From assembly GCA_007570785.1 (NCBI GenBank), contig ML664183.1, positions 16,189,412 through 16,253,411 on the forward strand: 64,000 nucleotides of DNA, written 5' to 3'. Shown here one piece after another: positions 51,765 through 63,848 of this stretch. The first letter of the stretch is position 1, and each line of letters opens with the position of its first letter. This stretch comes from Antilocapra americana (Eukaryota > Chordata > Mammalia > Artiodactyla > Antilocapridae). Below the pieces are notes generated by a model. It did no database searches. It had not been told where the DNA came from and saw only the letters and a program-made list of their open reading frames with translations. A program made the translations under genes and the position numbers.

Positions 51765-52530
51765 TCATCTCAGATATGCAGATGACACCACTGGAAGGGC
51801 AAAAAGTGAAAAGGACCTGAAGAGCCCCTTGATAAAGCTGAAAAAGCTGGCTTGTAACTCAGCATTAAAAAAACTAAGATTATGGCATCCAGTCCCATTA
51901 TTTCATGGCAAATAGGGGAAAGGGGAAAGCACTGACAGATTTTATTTTCTTGGGCTCCAAAATCACTGCAGAAGGAGACTATAGCCATGAAAATAAAAGA
52001 TGCTTTCTCCTTGCAGGAAAGCTATGACAAACCTAGACCGCATATTAAGAAGCAGAAACATCACTTTGCTGACAAAGGTCCATATAGTCAAAGCTATAGT
52101 TCTTCCAGTAATCATGTATGGATGTGAGAGTTGGAGCATAAAGAAGGCTGAGTGCCAGAGAATTGATGCTTTCAAACTGTGGTGCTGGAAAAGACTATTG
52201 AGAGTCCCTTGGAATGCAAGAAGAGCAAACCAATCAATCCTAAAGGAAATCAACCCTGATATTCGTTGGAAGGACTGATGCTGAAGCCAAAGCTTCAGTG
52301 CTTTGGCCACCTGATGCAAATAGCTGACTCGTTGGGAAGACCCTAATGCTGGGAAAGATTGAAGGCAAAAGGAGAAGGAGGGGACAGAGGATGAGATGAT
52401 CAGACAGCATCACTGACTCAGTGTACATGTGTTTGAGCAAACTCTGGGAGATAGTGAAGGACAGGGAACTATGATGTACTCCAATCCTTGGGGTCACAAA
52501 GAGTCAGATACGAGTTAGTGACTGAACAAC
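51765..52530 (+). mobile_element. BovB LINE 3' part, sense
   Basis: Starts at the RT catalytic region ('gatatgcagatgacaccac' at 51774), passes S-K-A-E-type and V-M-Y-G-C-E-S-W-S-I-K-K-A-E near 52113-52154, and ends 'agtgactgaacaacaatg'. Frame broken; a 92-codon stretch at 52000-52278 survives. Confidence 0.88.
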
Positions 52531-53383
52531 AATGAAGGTTCTTTGAGGATTTTGTAAATCAGTTGTTCAGTTGATTGTAACACTTACTCTAGAATGACAT
52601 TTCTCTACCTCTTTAAATTGATCTCTCCTACACTGCTTTTTCACTCCCTTCCATTTTTCTCCTTTAAGCAAGATTCTTTTTTAGTTCTCTTATTTGTATT
52701 ATGAAAAAATTAAATAGGTACCTTAGTTACTTTTCAAATATATCTTTACATGATGGGCAATATTTTTTAATTTTGATATACATGGGACCAAGTTTTAGGA
52801 GATGAAATAGTATCAAGATTCAAATATATGACAAAAGCTCTATCTTGTGATTCAGTATGCATGGGAGCATGCTATGGGATTTTTCACACTGAATACAAAC
52901 TATTTGTTGAATACACTGAATCTAATCATTCAGTGCTGCCAGTATCTTATGCTATATGTATGGCATATCAGGTGTATCAGTTCACCCTCCTTATTAATGA
53001 TTCTGAATAAGTATATGTTAATGAATGATTGATGCTATTAATATGGCACTTTTTGATAGCCACAGAATGTGCCATTCATTCTTGCATTCTGAAGCCCAGC
53101 AGAATGCTAGATACTGCATGTGTGTTAAATGAATGCTTCTATTATCTGTTGATCTTTGTATGTGTAGACTTTTAAAAATACATAAGTTTCTCATAAATGT
53201 GTAGGGATATATTTATAATGATGCAAAAATGTAATTCAACTAGTTATGATGTGTACCTACATAATTTTTTAAAAATTTACTTAGCTTACCTTTTAAATTA
53301 GTTAATGGAGGACTTGTAGTGATGCTACCTCTGCAAACATTTTCACCAGGAATTCTTTCACAACTGTAGTTTTGCCTACTCTT
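52531..53383. other. Unassigned AT-rich intron sequence
   Basis: No gene or named repeat. Confidence 0.4.
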
Positions 53384-53396
53384 ATGTTACCTTATG

Positions 53397-53629
53397 GGTC
53401 TTCCAAGCTGGCGCTAGTGGTAAAGAACCCACCTGCCAATGCAGGAGATGTAAGAGACGTGGAGTTTTGATTCCTGAGTTGGGAAGATCCTTTGGAGGAG
53501 GTCATGGCAACCCACTCAAGTATGCTTGCATGGAGAATCCCATGGACAGAGGAGCCTGTTGGGCTACAGTCCACTGGGTTGCAAAGAGTCTGACATGACT
53601 GAAGCAACTTAGTATGTGCACACACATGC
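53397..53629 (+). mobile_element. Bov-tA SINE
   Basis: 'gctggcgctagtggtaaaga' variant. Exact 13-bp TSD ATGTTACCTTATG at 53384-53396 and 53630-53642. Confidence 0.95.
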
Positions 53630-53642
53630 ATGTTACCTTATG

Positions 53643-55795
53643 AGGTAGTAGGTCATCACTCTTTGATACTGCAGGATAAGCACTCAGTCTTGACTGATGA
53701 CTAAGTAAAGTGGAGTTTTCCAAGCCAGGGGCAGCTAGTTTGGGGTCATAAATAAAATATGGTTGGAAAGTAATAAGAAAAATTTTCTTCAATATCACAA
53801 AATCTGAAATGGAGATTATGCTAAGAAATTCCAGAAATGTTGTGCAGATGCTGGGATTAGGGAGTGTATTGATAAATATACTTTGGCTTTTGGAGACATT
53901 TGTGGTAATTGGTTACAGCAGCAAGAGAAATACCCAGTAATTATTTTCATTAACAATAATGTTTTTAATGAAACTAGCTCATTCTAATTTGAGAATGATA
54001 TATTGAGCATTATATTCATTTCAGTGTAGGGATTTAAGGAATTTGCCTCTTCTCTCTTATAAATAATTCCAGTTGACTGCTTTCTCTGAAGGTTTGGAAT
54101 AAATAATCCTTACATCCTTCCAGTTTTGCTAGATCAAGTACTGATAGCCTAACTTGTTAAAATGAACTTTTGAGCAATTCACTTGGAAATGGCTAGGAAT
54201 TTTAAATTCATAAAGTTAAAGGTAGCATACCAGTATGCACATACCAGGACAGGTAGATGGAGGCCCCTTCATGTCTGCTTCCTCTTTAAGTTCAGTGATC
54301 ATGTACTTGAGTCGTTAGTGTTCTCACAAACCAATGTAAAAAAGAGGGAAACAATTTAAAAGTAAATAGGAAAAGGGAGTTTTAAACTGAGGACTTGATA
54401 TCTTGATTATCTCAAGGTGTTTAAATCCCCTGCAGGACCATTGCTTCAGGATGATAAAATGAAAAAGCTCATACTCACTTCTCTTCAAACTTTCATTCTT
54501 AACACACTAATGAACATAGACACATACAAAAAATTTAGTTCAGTAAGTATTTATTAGACATCTGTTGTTGGTCCACCATAATCCGTCCATAATTCTTTTC
54601 TTATCATTTACATGGTACATCTGTTGTCTAACCATTGTGTTGGTTCTTGGTAAGAAATCAGTTTATGGTTTGAAAATTCTTGTTGCCTTTGAAGTAACAT
54701 TGTTGGATTTTCTAATATTTATTATCCTGAAATTTTATTTAGCCTGCTCAATAGTAGGTTTATGACTAGTTAAGAAAGATTTTAACATTCTTTGCCTGGA
54801 TAATTTCTTGTTTAATCATTGACATATGGCATAACTTTTCTGAATCATGGATTAGATTACAAAATTTCTATTTATCCCTAACATGAAGCCAATAATCAAC
54901 TATTTTTAACCACTATAATTATCAGAAGTTTCTTTAGTGGTGGTGTTCATTGACTTAGTTTTTATTTCTTACATAAAAGTAAGAAAAACTGTCTATTGGC
55001 AATAAAAACAAAGGCAGTGATTAATTATTTAGCTTAATTGCTCTCAACTGAAATCAGTGAACTCTGTCTTTAACAGTTGAGAGTTTTTAAAATTCACCAC
55101 TCTTTATTTTAGAATTTTATTCTTTTAATATCTGGTTCAAGTAGGTAAAAAGATCAGCAAAGCATGTTTTTTCCTTTTATAATAATTTAATATGTCCCGA
55201 CCAGACAACACTGTTGAAACAGTCTTTGTGTTTACAAATGACTTCACAATAGGTATATAAAAAGTGAATATAAAATTTCATCTGTTAATATGAATATGCT
55301 ACAGACATATACTTATTTTAGTTATCATTCTTAATGTGGAAGTAATTGCAGAACTTTTTTACCATTAAAATATATAAATATAAAATATATAATCCATTCT
55401 TTATAATTATTATTCAATGGCATTGTACTTATCATATAGATTTTTTTCTTAATATGACTCCAAAATTTACAGTGTTTCATTTCACATGACCATACACATA
55501 AATTTTTGTTTAATAATTATTTATTAAATGAGTGAATAAGTGATTCAGATTTTTGAAATATCCCAGAATGATCATCTTAGCTAACTGTTATCATTCATTA
55601 ATGCTACCGATAAATAAATTTTTTATTTAAAAATTCTAATTAGTCAAAGTGTATCCTTTTGGATAGTTTTCCACCTGAAACAGCAAATCTCATATTGCCT
55701 TTAATTAGCTATAGGTTTAGATAGATATATTATGGCAGAAACTGACAAAAACTGATGTTTTTGATAAAATGAAGTTCATAGGGACTAAAATGGGC
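53643..55795. other. Unique-looking AT-rich intron sequence
   Basis: 2.1 kb without a named repeat or gene; very AT-rich around 55260-55560. Confidence 0.45.
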
Positions 55796-55948
55796 TTCCT
55801 TCATAGCTCAGTTGGTAAAGAATCTGCCTGCAACATATCAAATCACCAGGGTTCGATTCCTGGCTTGGGAAGATACCCTGGAGAAGGAAATGGCGACCCA
55901 CTCTAGTTTTCTTGCCTAGAGAATCCCCATGGACACAGGAGCCTGGTA
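55796..55948 (+). mobile_element. Bov-tA SINE, 3'-truncated
   Basis: Head 'cttcatagctcagttggtaa' with an intact-looking B-box region ('gggttcgattcctgg' at 55849), ending at 'gagcctggtag' where a BovB scrap (55949-55978, antisense) is joined. Confidence 0.85.
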
Positions 55949-56403
55949 GGGTCTTGTCCAGTGATTCAGCTCTTTGCATCAGTTCAGTTCAGTCTCTCAT
56001 ACTGTCCAACTCTCTGTGACCTCATGGACTGCAGCACACCAGGCCTCCCTGTCCATCACCAACTCCAGGAGTTTACTCAAACTCATGTCCATTGAGTCAG
56101 TGATGCCATCCAACCAACCATCTCATCTTTTGTTGTCGCCTTCTCCCCCAACCTTCAATCTTTCCCAGCATCAGGGTCTTTTCAAATGAGTCAGTTCTTC
56201 TCATCAAGTGGCCAAAGTATTGGAGTTTCAGCTTCAGCATCAGTCCTTCCAGTGAATATTCAAGACTGATTTCCTTTAGGATGGACTTGTTGGATCTCCT
56301 TGCAGTCCAAGAGATTCTCAAAAGTCTTCTCCAACACCACAGTTCAAAAGTATCAAGTCTTTGGTGCTCAGCTTTCTTTATAGGCCAACTCTCACATCCA
56401 TAC

Positions 56404-57768
56404 TGCCTTTTCATGCTGTTCATGGGATTCTCAAGGCAAGAATATTGAAGTGGTTCGCCATTCCCTTCTCCAGTGGACCAGATTCTGTCAGACCTCTCCA
56501 CCATGACCCCATGAACAATATGAAAAGGCAAAAAGATAGGACATGGAAAGATGAACTCCCCAGGTCAGTAGGTGCCCAATATGCTACTGGAGATCAGTGG
56601 AGAAATAACTCCAGAAAGAATGAAGGGATGGAGCTAAAGCAAAAATAGTACCCAGTTGTGTATGTGACTGGTGATAGAAACAAGGTCCAATGCTGTAAAG
56701 AGCAATACTGCATAGGAACCTGGAATGTTAGGTCCATGAATCAAGGCAAATTGGAAGTGGTCAAACAGGAGATGGCAAGAGTGAACGTTGACATTCTAGG
56801 TATCAGTGAATTGAAATGGACTGGAATGGGTAAATTTAACTCAGATGACCATTATATATACTACTGTGGACAGGATACCTTAGAGGAGATGGAGTAACCA
56901 TCATGGTCATCAAAAGAGTCCAAAATGCAGTACTTGGATGCAATCTCAAAAATGACAGAGTGATCTCTGTTCATTTCCAAGGCAAACCATTTAGTATCAC
57001 AGTAATCCAAGCTTATGCCCCAACCAGTAACACTGACAAAGCTGAAGTGGAGTGGTTCTATGAAGACCTACAGGACCTTTTAGAACTAACACCCAAAAAA
57101 GATGTCCTTTTCATTATAGGGGACTGGAATGTGAAAATAGGAAGTCAGGAAACACCTGGAGTAACAAGCAAATTTAACCTTGGAGTACAGAATGAAGCAG
57201 GGCAAAGGCTAATAGAATTTTGTCAAGAGAACACACTGGTCATAGCAAACACCCTCTTCCAACAACACAAGAGAAGACTACACATGGACATCACCAGATG
57301 GTCAACACTGAAATCAGATTGATTATATTCTTTGCAGCCAAACATGGAAAAGCTCTATACAGTCAGCAAAACAAAACCAGGAGCTGACTGTGGCTCAGAT
57401 CATGAACTCCTTATTGCCAAATTCAGACTGAAATTGAAGAAAGTAGGGAAAACCACTAGACCATTCAGATATGACCTAAATGAAATCCCTTATGATTATA
57501 CAGTGGAAGTGAGAAATAGATTTAGGGAGACTAGATCTGTTAGACAGAGTGCCTGATGAACTATGGCATAGTTCATATGGTTCATAGATCATAGTTCACT
57601 GATGAACTATGTGATATTGTACAGGAGACAGGGATCAAGACCGACTCAATGAACATGGGTTTGAGTAGACTCCGGGAGTTGGTGATGGATAGGGAGGCCT
57701 GGTGTGCTTCAATTCATGGGGTCACAAAGAATCGGACACAACTGAGCAACTGAACTGAACTGAACTGA
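56404..57768 (+). mobile_element. BovB LINE, sense, internally deleted, nested in BovB
   Basis: Contains a BovB 5'UTR part ('gtggaccagattctgtcaga'), the endonuclease domain, then jumps at about 57643 straight to the 3' end and the ACTGA tail. TSD CTCACATCCATAC at 56391-56403 and CTCACATTCATAC at 57769-57781 (one mismatch). A nearly full-length-start copy lacking the RT. Confidence 0.88.
56658..57556 (+). pseudogene. BovB ORF2 endonuclease domain relic
   Basis: APE-type endonuclease in three frames: 56658-56897 (I-G-T-W-N-V-R-S-M-N-Q-G-K, I-S-E-L-K-W-T-G-M-G), 56903-57322 (V-I-Q-A-Y-A-P-T-S-N, I-G-D-W-N-V-K-I-G) and 57332-57556 (G-S-D-H-E-L-L, the conserved S-D-H catalytic motif). Two stops/frameshifts disable it, but Asn, Glu, Asp-Trp-Asn and Ser-Asp-His motifs are still recognisable. 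Confidence 0.92.
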
Positions 57769-57784
57769 CTCACATTCATACATG

Positions 57785-58060
57785 TTGCTGCTGCTGCTGC
57801 TGCTACTGCTGTCACTTCAGTCTTGTCCGACTCTGTGCGACCCCATTGATGGCAGCCCACCAGGCTCCTCCGTCCCTGGGATTCTCCAGGCAGGAATACT
57901 GGAGTGGGTTGCCATTTCCTTCTCCAATGCATGCGTGCATGCTAAGTCACTTCAGTCGTGTCTGATTCTGTGTGATCCTATGGACAGCAGCCCACCAGGC
58001 TCCTCTGTCTACGGGATTCTCTAGGCAAGAATACTGAAGTAGGTTGCCATTTCCTTCTCC
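57785..58060 (-). mobile_element. Bov-A2 SINE in the BovB TSD
   Basis: Antisense dimer with (CTG)n at the left. TSD ATTCATACATG at 57774-57784 and ATCCATACATG at 58061-58071, overlapping the TSD of the nested sense BovB. Confidence 0.92.
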
Positions 58061-58738
58061 ATCCATACATGACTACTGGAAAAACCATAGCTTTGACTAG
58101 ATGGACCTCTGCTGGCAAAATAATGTCTCTGCTTTTTAATATGCTCTCTAGGTTGGTCATCACGTTTCTTCTAAGGAACAAGCATCTTTTAATTTCATGG
58201 TTGCAGTCACCATCTGCAATAATTTTGGAGCCTAAGAAAATAAAGTCTGGCACTGCTTCTACTCTTTCTCCATCTATTTGCCCTGAAGTGATGGGGCCAG
58301 ATGCCCTGATCTTAATTTTCTGAATGTTGAGTTTTAGGCTAGCTTTTCCACTCTCCTCTTTCACTTAGCATCAGTTGTTCCAATGAATATTCAGGACTGA
58401 CTTCCTTTAGGATTGACCGGTTTAATCTCCTTGCAGCACTTGCACTAGCTTTGTTCATAGTGATGCTTCCTAAGGCCCACTTGACTTCACATTCAAGGAT
58501 ATTTGGCTCTAGGTGAGGAATCACACCATCATGGTTATCTGGTTCATTCAGACTTTTTTGTACAGTTCTTCTGTATATTCTTGCCACATCTTCTTAATAT
58601 CTTCTGCTTCTGTTAGGTCCATACCATTTCTGTCCTTCATTGTGCCCATCTTGCATGAAATGTTCCCTTGTTATATCTAATTTTCTTGAAGAGATCTCTA
58701 GTCTTTCTCATTCTGTTGTTTTTCTCTATTTCTTAGTG

Positions 58739-61389
58739 GTTTAATACATTGAAAATAGAGATTATGTTGTGAAATGCCTGAGAAGCAGTGAATTGGAAAG
58801 GATAGCCCTAGCTAAGAAGGGAGCTTCTACAGTTAGACGGTGATGCTCAGAGGACCTTATCAGATGAAATGCTAATGCTAGAGACCCCCAAAAGCAGAGG
58901 TGTCCAGGATAGCACACCCTTGAGTGTTCCTGCCATGTGGGGATTATTCCAGAATTGTGTAGTGTCTAAGACTGGAATGTTATTTCTGCATTCTGCACTT
59001 TACATCACAAACAGCATGCTCTTGTTCAAATTTTTATTTTAAAAAATTAAACTCAAAACAAAACTTTGCCTTCTGTATGAGTTGCCTTTCCATGGTGATA
59101 TTTCCCACTTAAATCATGAAAGAAGACTGAAAAGTCACCATTCATGTAAGTACACTTCAGGAACGGAAGCCTTGTCTCATAGAGTGGTGTATGTCATTTA
59201 GGCACCCATGGCTGTTTGTTATTTCAAAATTAAGCAAAGCAGAACATCCATTCTTCTCAGAGTTGTTTATTTATATACCACTCTTGACATTTTCAGTTGA
59301 ACTCATTTCTGGATTGTCAGAATACAGAAGAACCCTGAAAAGATTCTTGTAAGTTGAAACTTTTTGTTTGATAGCAGAATAATTAGGCAAATCTTGTCAG
59401 ATTTTTCCCTGACTGTTTTGCTTGGAATTTTTCAGACTTAATAGAAAATAGATATTTTGAGTAAAATGTTATTCCCATAATCACACCATAAATATCCCAT
59501 AACTTTAATTAAAATCAAAAGTCTTACGGTGTCTCAAAGCAAATATTCAGTAATACATATTTTATTTGAGTGGTTTTAAATCCTTTTTGATCATTCAGAT
59601 TTCATATAATCAATTGGCCACCAAGACCTGTGTTAGAACTTGGTTCTTACATAAGCTTGCTTGTAGTGGTTAAGATGCCTTCTGTTGTCATTTTAATCCA
59701 TTCACAATCTTTGCAGTTGACATGCCTTGTGTTTTATTATGATTAATTTACAAATATTTTATAAGATGTAGAGAGCATTTTTGTGTGTAATTAGTACTTT
59801 TTAACTGATTATTTCTGTTAAATAGATGTCTTTGAGAATTTTAGATTTGCTTTTCCAGAGACATTTAAATTTCTTCATCTCCTATGTGTTTTTTTAAATG
59901 AGATACAATTTCTTAAAAATGTAATTTGGATTGTACTAGGCAGCCACTAGATGACCTACTGGACCATCTGAATTTTAAAATATATAAAGAGAAAATATAA
60001 AGTGACCTTTAAGATGTTTCAGAAGAAGATGGGAACTGGTTAAAAAACAATTTTTAAAGTTTTTTTTTAATTACCGTAATGCATTTCTTCACTTGTAGGG
60101 TTTTTATTTTTTTTCTGACAGTTATTAGTTTTTAGAAGTGAATTTTCACACTTCATAAGTGATAAGAGAGAGGCCTTGGGCAAGACCTAGGGTGGGAATA
60201 CTGGAAGCTGGGAATGAGAATGGGGGACAGAGTAGAAGGTGTAGGGATGGTGGATACTGGAAGAAAGCTGTCAGCCATATTAGTTCATCAAACATTGTGA
60301 GGAATTAGGCTGGAAATAATGAGCAAAAGGATTATATAACTGAGACTTGAGGATAAAGAGAAAGAGCAGAGAGGTGGGAACACACAGGTTGGGGTCAATT
60401 TGAATAAGTCCATCTCTTTTAAAATCACAGTTTTAAAAGACTGATCATGGAGTTGCCTGTATCATGAACTAGACTTTGCCTCAATGTGGGAGTAACTTTG
60501 TCTTCATCATTGTGTATTAGGAATGGAATGATTTTATATCACTCAAGGGAGATGTCCTTGCAAGTCCTATGAGAGCTCAGAGCATTTTTATTATATTTTG
60601 CGATTACAGTTGGAGATGCTGCTTATCTTATTTCTTGTAAAACTCAGAGGGCAGCCTTCCAAGGGCTTTACTGCTCTTGGGTCCCTCTGTAATCAAATAT
60701 GCTTTTTCAGCAGTAATTTTAGCATCTATTATCGTGCTTGAGCCTTTGGCAGCCCAGCAGCCTCACAGCTTTGACATCACTTGTGGTTTGCAGACCATCA
60801 TGCAGTGCTGTCTAGTGCTCCTGATAATAGTTTCTAAATGCATAGCTGATGTATACTGCCTGGAATTGTCCCATCTCTTCCTAGCAATCGAATTTGGCAA
60901 ATTAATCATTTAACCTTTTCTGCCCCATACCCAGGCCTCACTGTGAGGTCATTGGTGTCACACCAAGTAAGACTGCACATGGACAGAAGGTTTGTTTTGG
61001 ATTTGTGAATGTCACCCTCTCCAGAAGATGTCCATGTTGTTTTTGCAGATGAAGAAACGAAAGCAAACAGGGTTGTATTTTTTTCAAGTGCATCTAATGA
61101 GTACACGATAGAACAGGGAGATCCATGCTTCTCACTCCCAGTCACGTGCTTGGCTCCTTGGACTTCTTTCTATTCTCACCAGAATTCCAGTGCCTGCTAC
61201 ACAGAATAATCATGCTCAAATGTAGCTTTAGGCTTAAGTTCCAGAGCCGATTCCAAGACGCTATGTTTAAGGATTTAGAGAGGGGGGAACTAGAAAAGGA
61301 ACCTGTATTAATCTGATGTGCTGGCTCTCCACTCATTGTAACTTTGAATTTTTATGTCACAGGAATCCATCTTAAATGAAAGCTTGTAA
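58739..61389. other. Unique-looking intron block
   Basis: 2.65 kb with no BovB, SINE or recent L1 sequence, an unusually long clean stretch for this window. No convincing coding frame; the longest (78 and 79 codons at 60677-60913 and 61145-60906) are not recognised. Confidence 0.5.
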
Positions 61390-61503
61390 CAGGGCTTCCC
61401 TGATAGTTTAGTTGGCGAAGAATCCACCTGCAAAGCAGGAGACTCTGGTTCGATTCCAGGTTTGGGAAGATGCACTGGATAGGCTATGCACTCAAGTGTT
61501 CTT
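61390..61503 (+). mobile_element. Bov-tA SINE, 3'-truncated
   Basis: Head 'gggcttccctgatagtttag' with 'tggttcgattccagg' B-box-like words, broken off before the usual body. Confidence 0.85.
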
Positions 61504-61697
61504 GGGCTTGCTTTGTGGCTCAGCTAGTAAAGAATCCATCTGCATTGCAGGAGACCTGAGTTCTATTCCTGGATTGGGAAGATCCCATGGAGAAGGGAAA
61601 GGCTACCCACTCCAGTATTCTGGTCTGGAGAATTCCATGGAGTGTATAGTCCATGAGGGTGCAAAGAATTGGACACGACTGAGCAACTTTCACTGTA
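61504..61697 (+). mobile_element. Bov-tA SINE
   Basis: Full sense copy ('gggcttgctttgtggctcag' to 'cacgactgagcaactttcac') following the truncated one in the same orientation. Confidence 0.9.
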
Positions 61698-62007
61698 ATT
61701 AAACATAAAGACAGTGGAAAAAGACTTTGATAGTAACATGATTTGTTCCCCAAGCAAAATGCAAAAGTGTCTCTCCCAAGGTTAGCCTCACCACCACCAC
61801 CACCTTCAGAAATGTCTCATTATGTCCTTGAAGTGAGCCATGGAGGGTTCCATTTAATTATCCTATCCCTCTTACACCTCTGTCCCTCAAACCTCCACTC
61901 TCACCAAATAGACACTTACGCCACTGAGACTTCTTTCTCCATAAGGTGTCCTCAAGTAAACATCAAAGGCAGGAAGTTCTTAGTACCATATGTTGACTGG
62001 AGTGGCA
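61698..62007. other. Unassigned sequence with a short (ACC)n
   Basis: (CCA)n of about 15 bp near 61789-61804. No gene. Confidence 0.4.
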
Positions 62008-62017
62008 CAACAAGGAT

Positions 62018-62327
62018 CAGTTCAGTTCAGTCGCTCAGTTGTGTCCGACTCTTTGTGACCTCATGGACTGCAGCACACCAGGTCTCCCTGTCCATCACCA
62101 ACTTCCAGAGCTTGTTCAAATTCATGTCCACTGAACTGGTGATGCCATCCAACCATCTCATCTTCTGTCATCCCCTTATCCTGCCTTTAATCTTTCCCAG
62201 CATCAGGGTCTTTTCCAGTGAGTCAGTTCTTTGCATCAAGTGGCCAAAGTATTGGAGTTTCAGCTTCAGCATCAGTCCTTCCAATGAATATTCAAGACTG
62301 ATTTCCTTTAGGATTAACTGGCTTGAT
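62018..62327 (-). mobile_element. BovB LINE 3' stub with precise TSD
   Basis: 310 bp of BovB 3' end, antisense, with inverted pentamer tail at left and exact 10-bp TSD CAACAAGGAT at 62008-62017 and 62328-62337. Confidence 0.95.
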
Positions 62328-62337
62328 CAACAAGGAT

Positions 62338-63360
62338 ATTTCCTCTTTTCCCAAGGGTCAACTTGACCTACACCTGGATTTGATCAGAATATAGATATAC
62401 AAATTGTAAGGCCAAGGAAGGAGTCATTGTTAGGGTCAGTTGTCTTGTCAAGCTGAAAAAAGGTTATGATTATTTTCTTTTTGCAAACATAATCTTTCCA
62501 ACCTGATTTCCTGATTTCTGTTGCATTATAGTACAGTGTGTTCTCAACACTAGTTCTTGGAACAGTCCAAAAGTTTTCACATGCTTCTTACTCTGTTGCT
62601 ACTTGTCGAAGTCCAAAGGGGTTGAATGTGTCAGACACCCACAGTGGGTCATTTGTATGACATGCTACATATTAATAAAAAGGATATGTGAGAATTTAAG
62701 GATATGTTTCATCCTGTTTCAGCATTTAATTTCAGATCATGGCCAAGTATCTGTTTTCATTGAGAAAAGCCGTAATTCGCCAAAATCAACATGAAGCAAT
62801 CGAATGTTAAGACATGTACATAGACTTGTTCCTTTCAATTGTTATCAGAGTAGCTTTGTGGGTTTTTTTTTAAGTATTAAATTTTTCATTGCAATTTAGA
62901 AAACTGTCAGTTAGAGAGTTCAGTTTGTGTATTGAATTATAGTACATTGTGAAACTGCTCACAAAGTTCCCTCTCTGTGTAATGGAAATACTCAGACTAT
63001 AGTTTTCACAGTCAGCAGTTTTATCACCTGGCAAAGGCAACAACTGGTAAAAGTTGGCATTTTTTTAATTGAAACCATATTCTAGAATTTTGATTTCACA
63101 CTTGCTAAAAAATGCAGTAAGAGAAGACCTGTAGTGACCACAATATATGAGAATGTGATTCCTGATCATCTGAGAGCCATCTGTAGTTTGTAAAACTTGG
63201 TTTCAGATTGAAAGTAGGAAATTATCCTGCTTTCCAGCAAATTACCATACACATTGTTTAATCTAGATTTGACATGTGAAGAAACTCTATATGGCATGCT
63301 TATAAAGTAATGAGACTTGGTTTTTAAGTTATTTATATATAACTTATTTTAAAAATGTAA
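62338..63360. other. Unique-looking intron sequence
   Basis: No gene or named repeat. Confidence 0.45.
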
Positions 63361-63361
63361 T

Positions 63362-63848
63362 TTTTCAATTTGTTAATGTGGTGTATTACATTGATTGATT
63401 TGCGAATATTGAAGAATCCTTGCATCCCTGGGATAAAGCCTACTTGATCATGATGTATGATTTTTTTAATGTGTTGTTGGATTCTATTTGCTAGAATTTT
63501 GTGAAGGATTTTTGCATCTATGTTCATCAGTGATATTGGCCTGTAGTTTTCCTTTTTTGTGGCATCTTCGTCGGGTTTTGGAATTAGGGTGATGGTGGCC
63601 TCGTAGAATGAGTTTGGAAGTTTACCTTCCTCTGCAATTTTCTGGAAGAGTTTGAGTAGAATAGGTGTTAGCTCTTCTCTAAATTTTTGGTAGAATTCAG
63701 CTGTGAAGCCATCTGGTCCTGGGCTTTTGTTTTTTGGAAGATTTCTGATTACGGTTTCAATTTCCGTGCTTGTGATGGGTCTATTGATATTATCTATCTC
63801 TTCCTGGTTTAGTCTTGGAAAGTTGTACTTTTCTAGGAATTTGTCCAT
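63362..63848 (-). pseudogene. L1 ORF2 reverse transcriptase N-terminal relic
   Basis: Open minus-strand frame with [15 protein letters not shown] (RT motif 0), [24 protein letters not shown] (motif 1) and [16 protein letters not shown] (motif 2). It leaves L1 sequence after H-H-I-N-K-L-K, just before the first catalytic Asp box. Intact over about 160 codons, so a fairly young L1. Not a host gene. Confidence 0.92.

Larger units (their letters stand above)
55979..58738 (-). mobile_element. BovB LINE, antisense, split by a sense BovB and a SINE
   Basis: Antisense BovB pieces 55979-56403 and 57769-57784 plus 58072-58738 are one element. After removing the inner BovB and SINE the reading 'ctctcacatccatac' continues to 'atgactactgg'. 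At 58367-58437 a segment from nearer the 3' end is inserted out of order and the RT core is deleted. Confidence 0.85.

Noticed and set aside
55796..55870. tRNA-like head with B-box words as a tRNA gene
   Set aside because: It is the 5' domain of a Bov-tA SINE repeated many times in the window; no complete cloverleaf.
60677..60913. 78-codon frame in the transposon-poor block
   Set aside because: No recognisable domain and an overlapping frame on the other strand just downstream; no support for expression.
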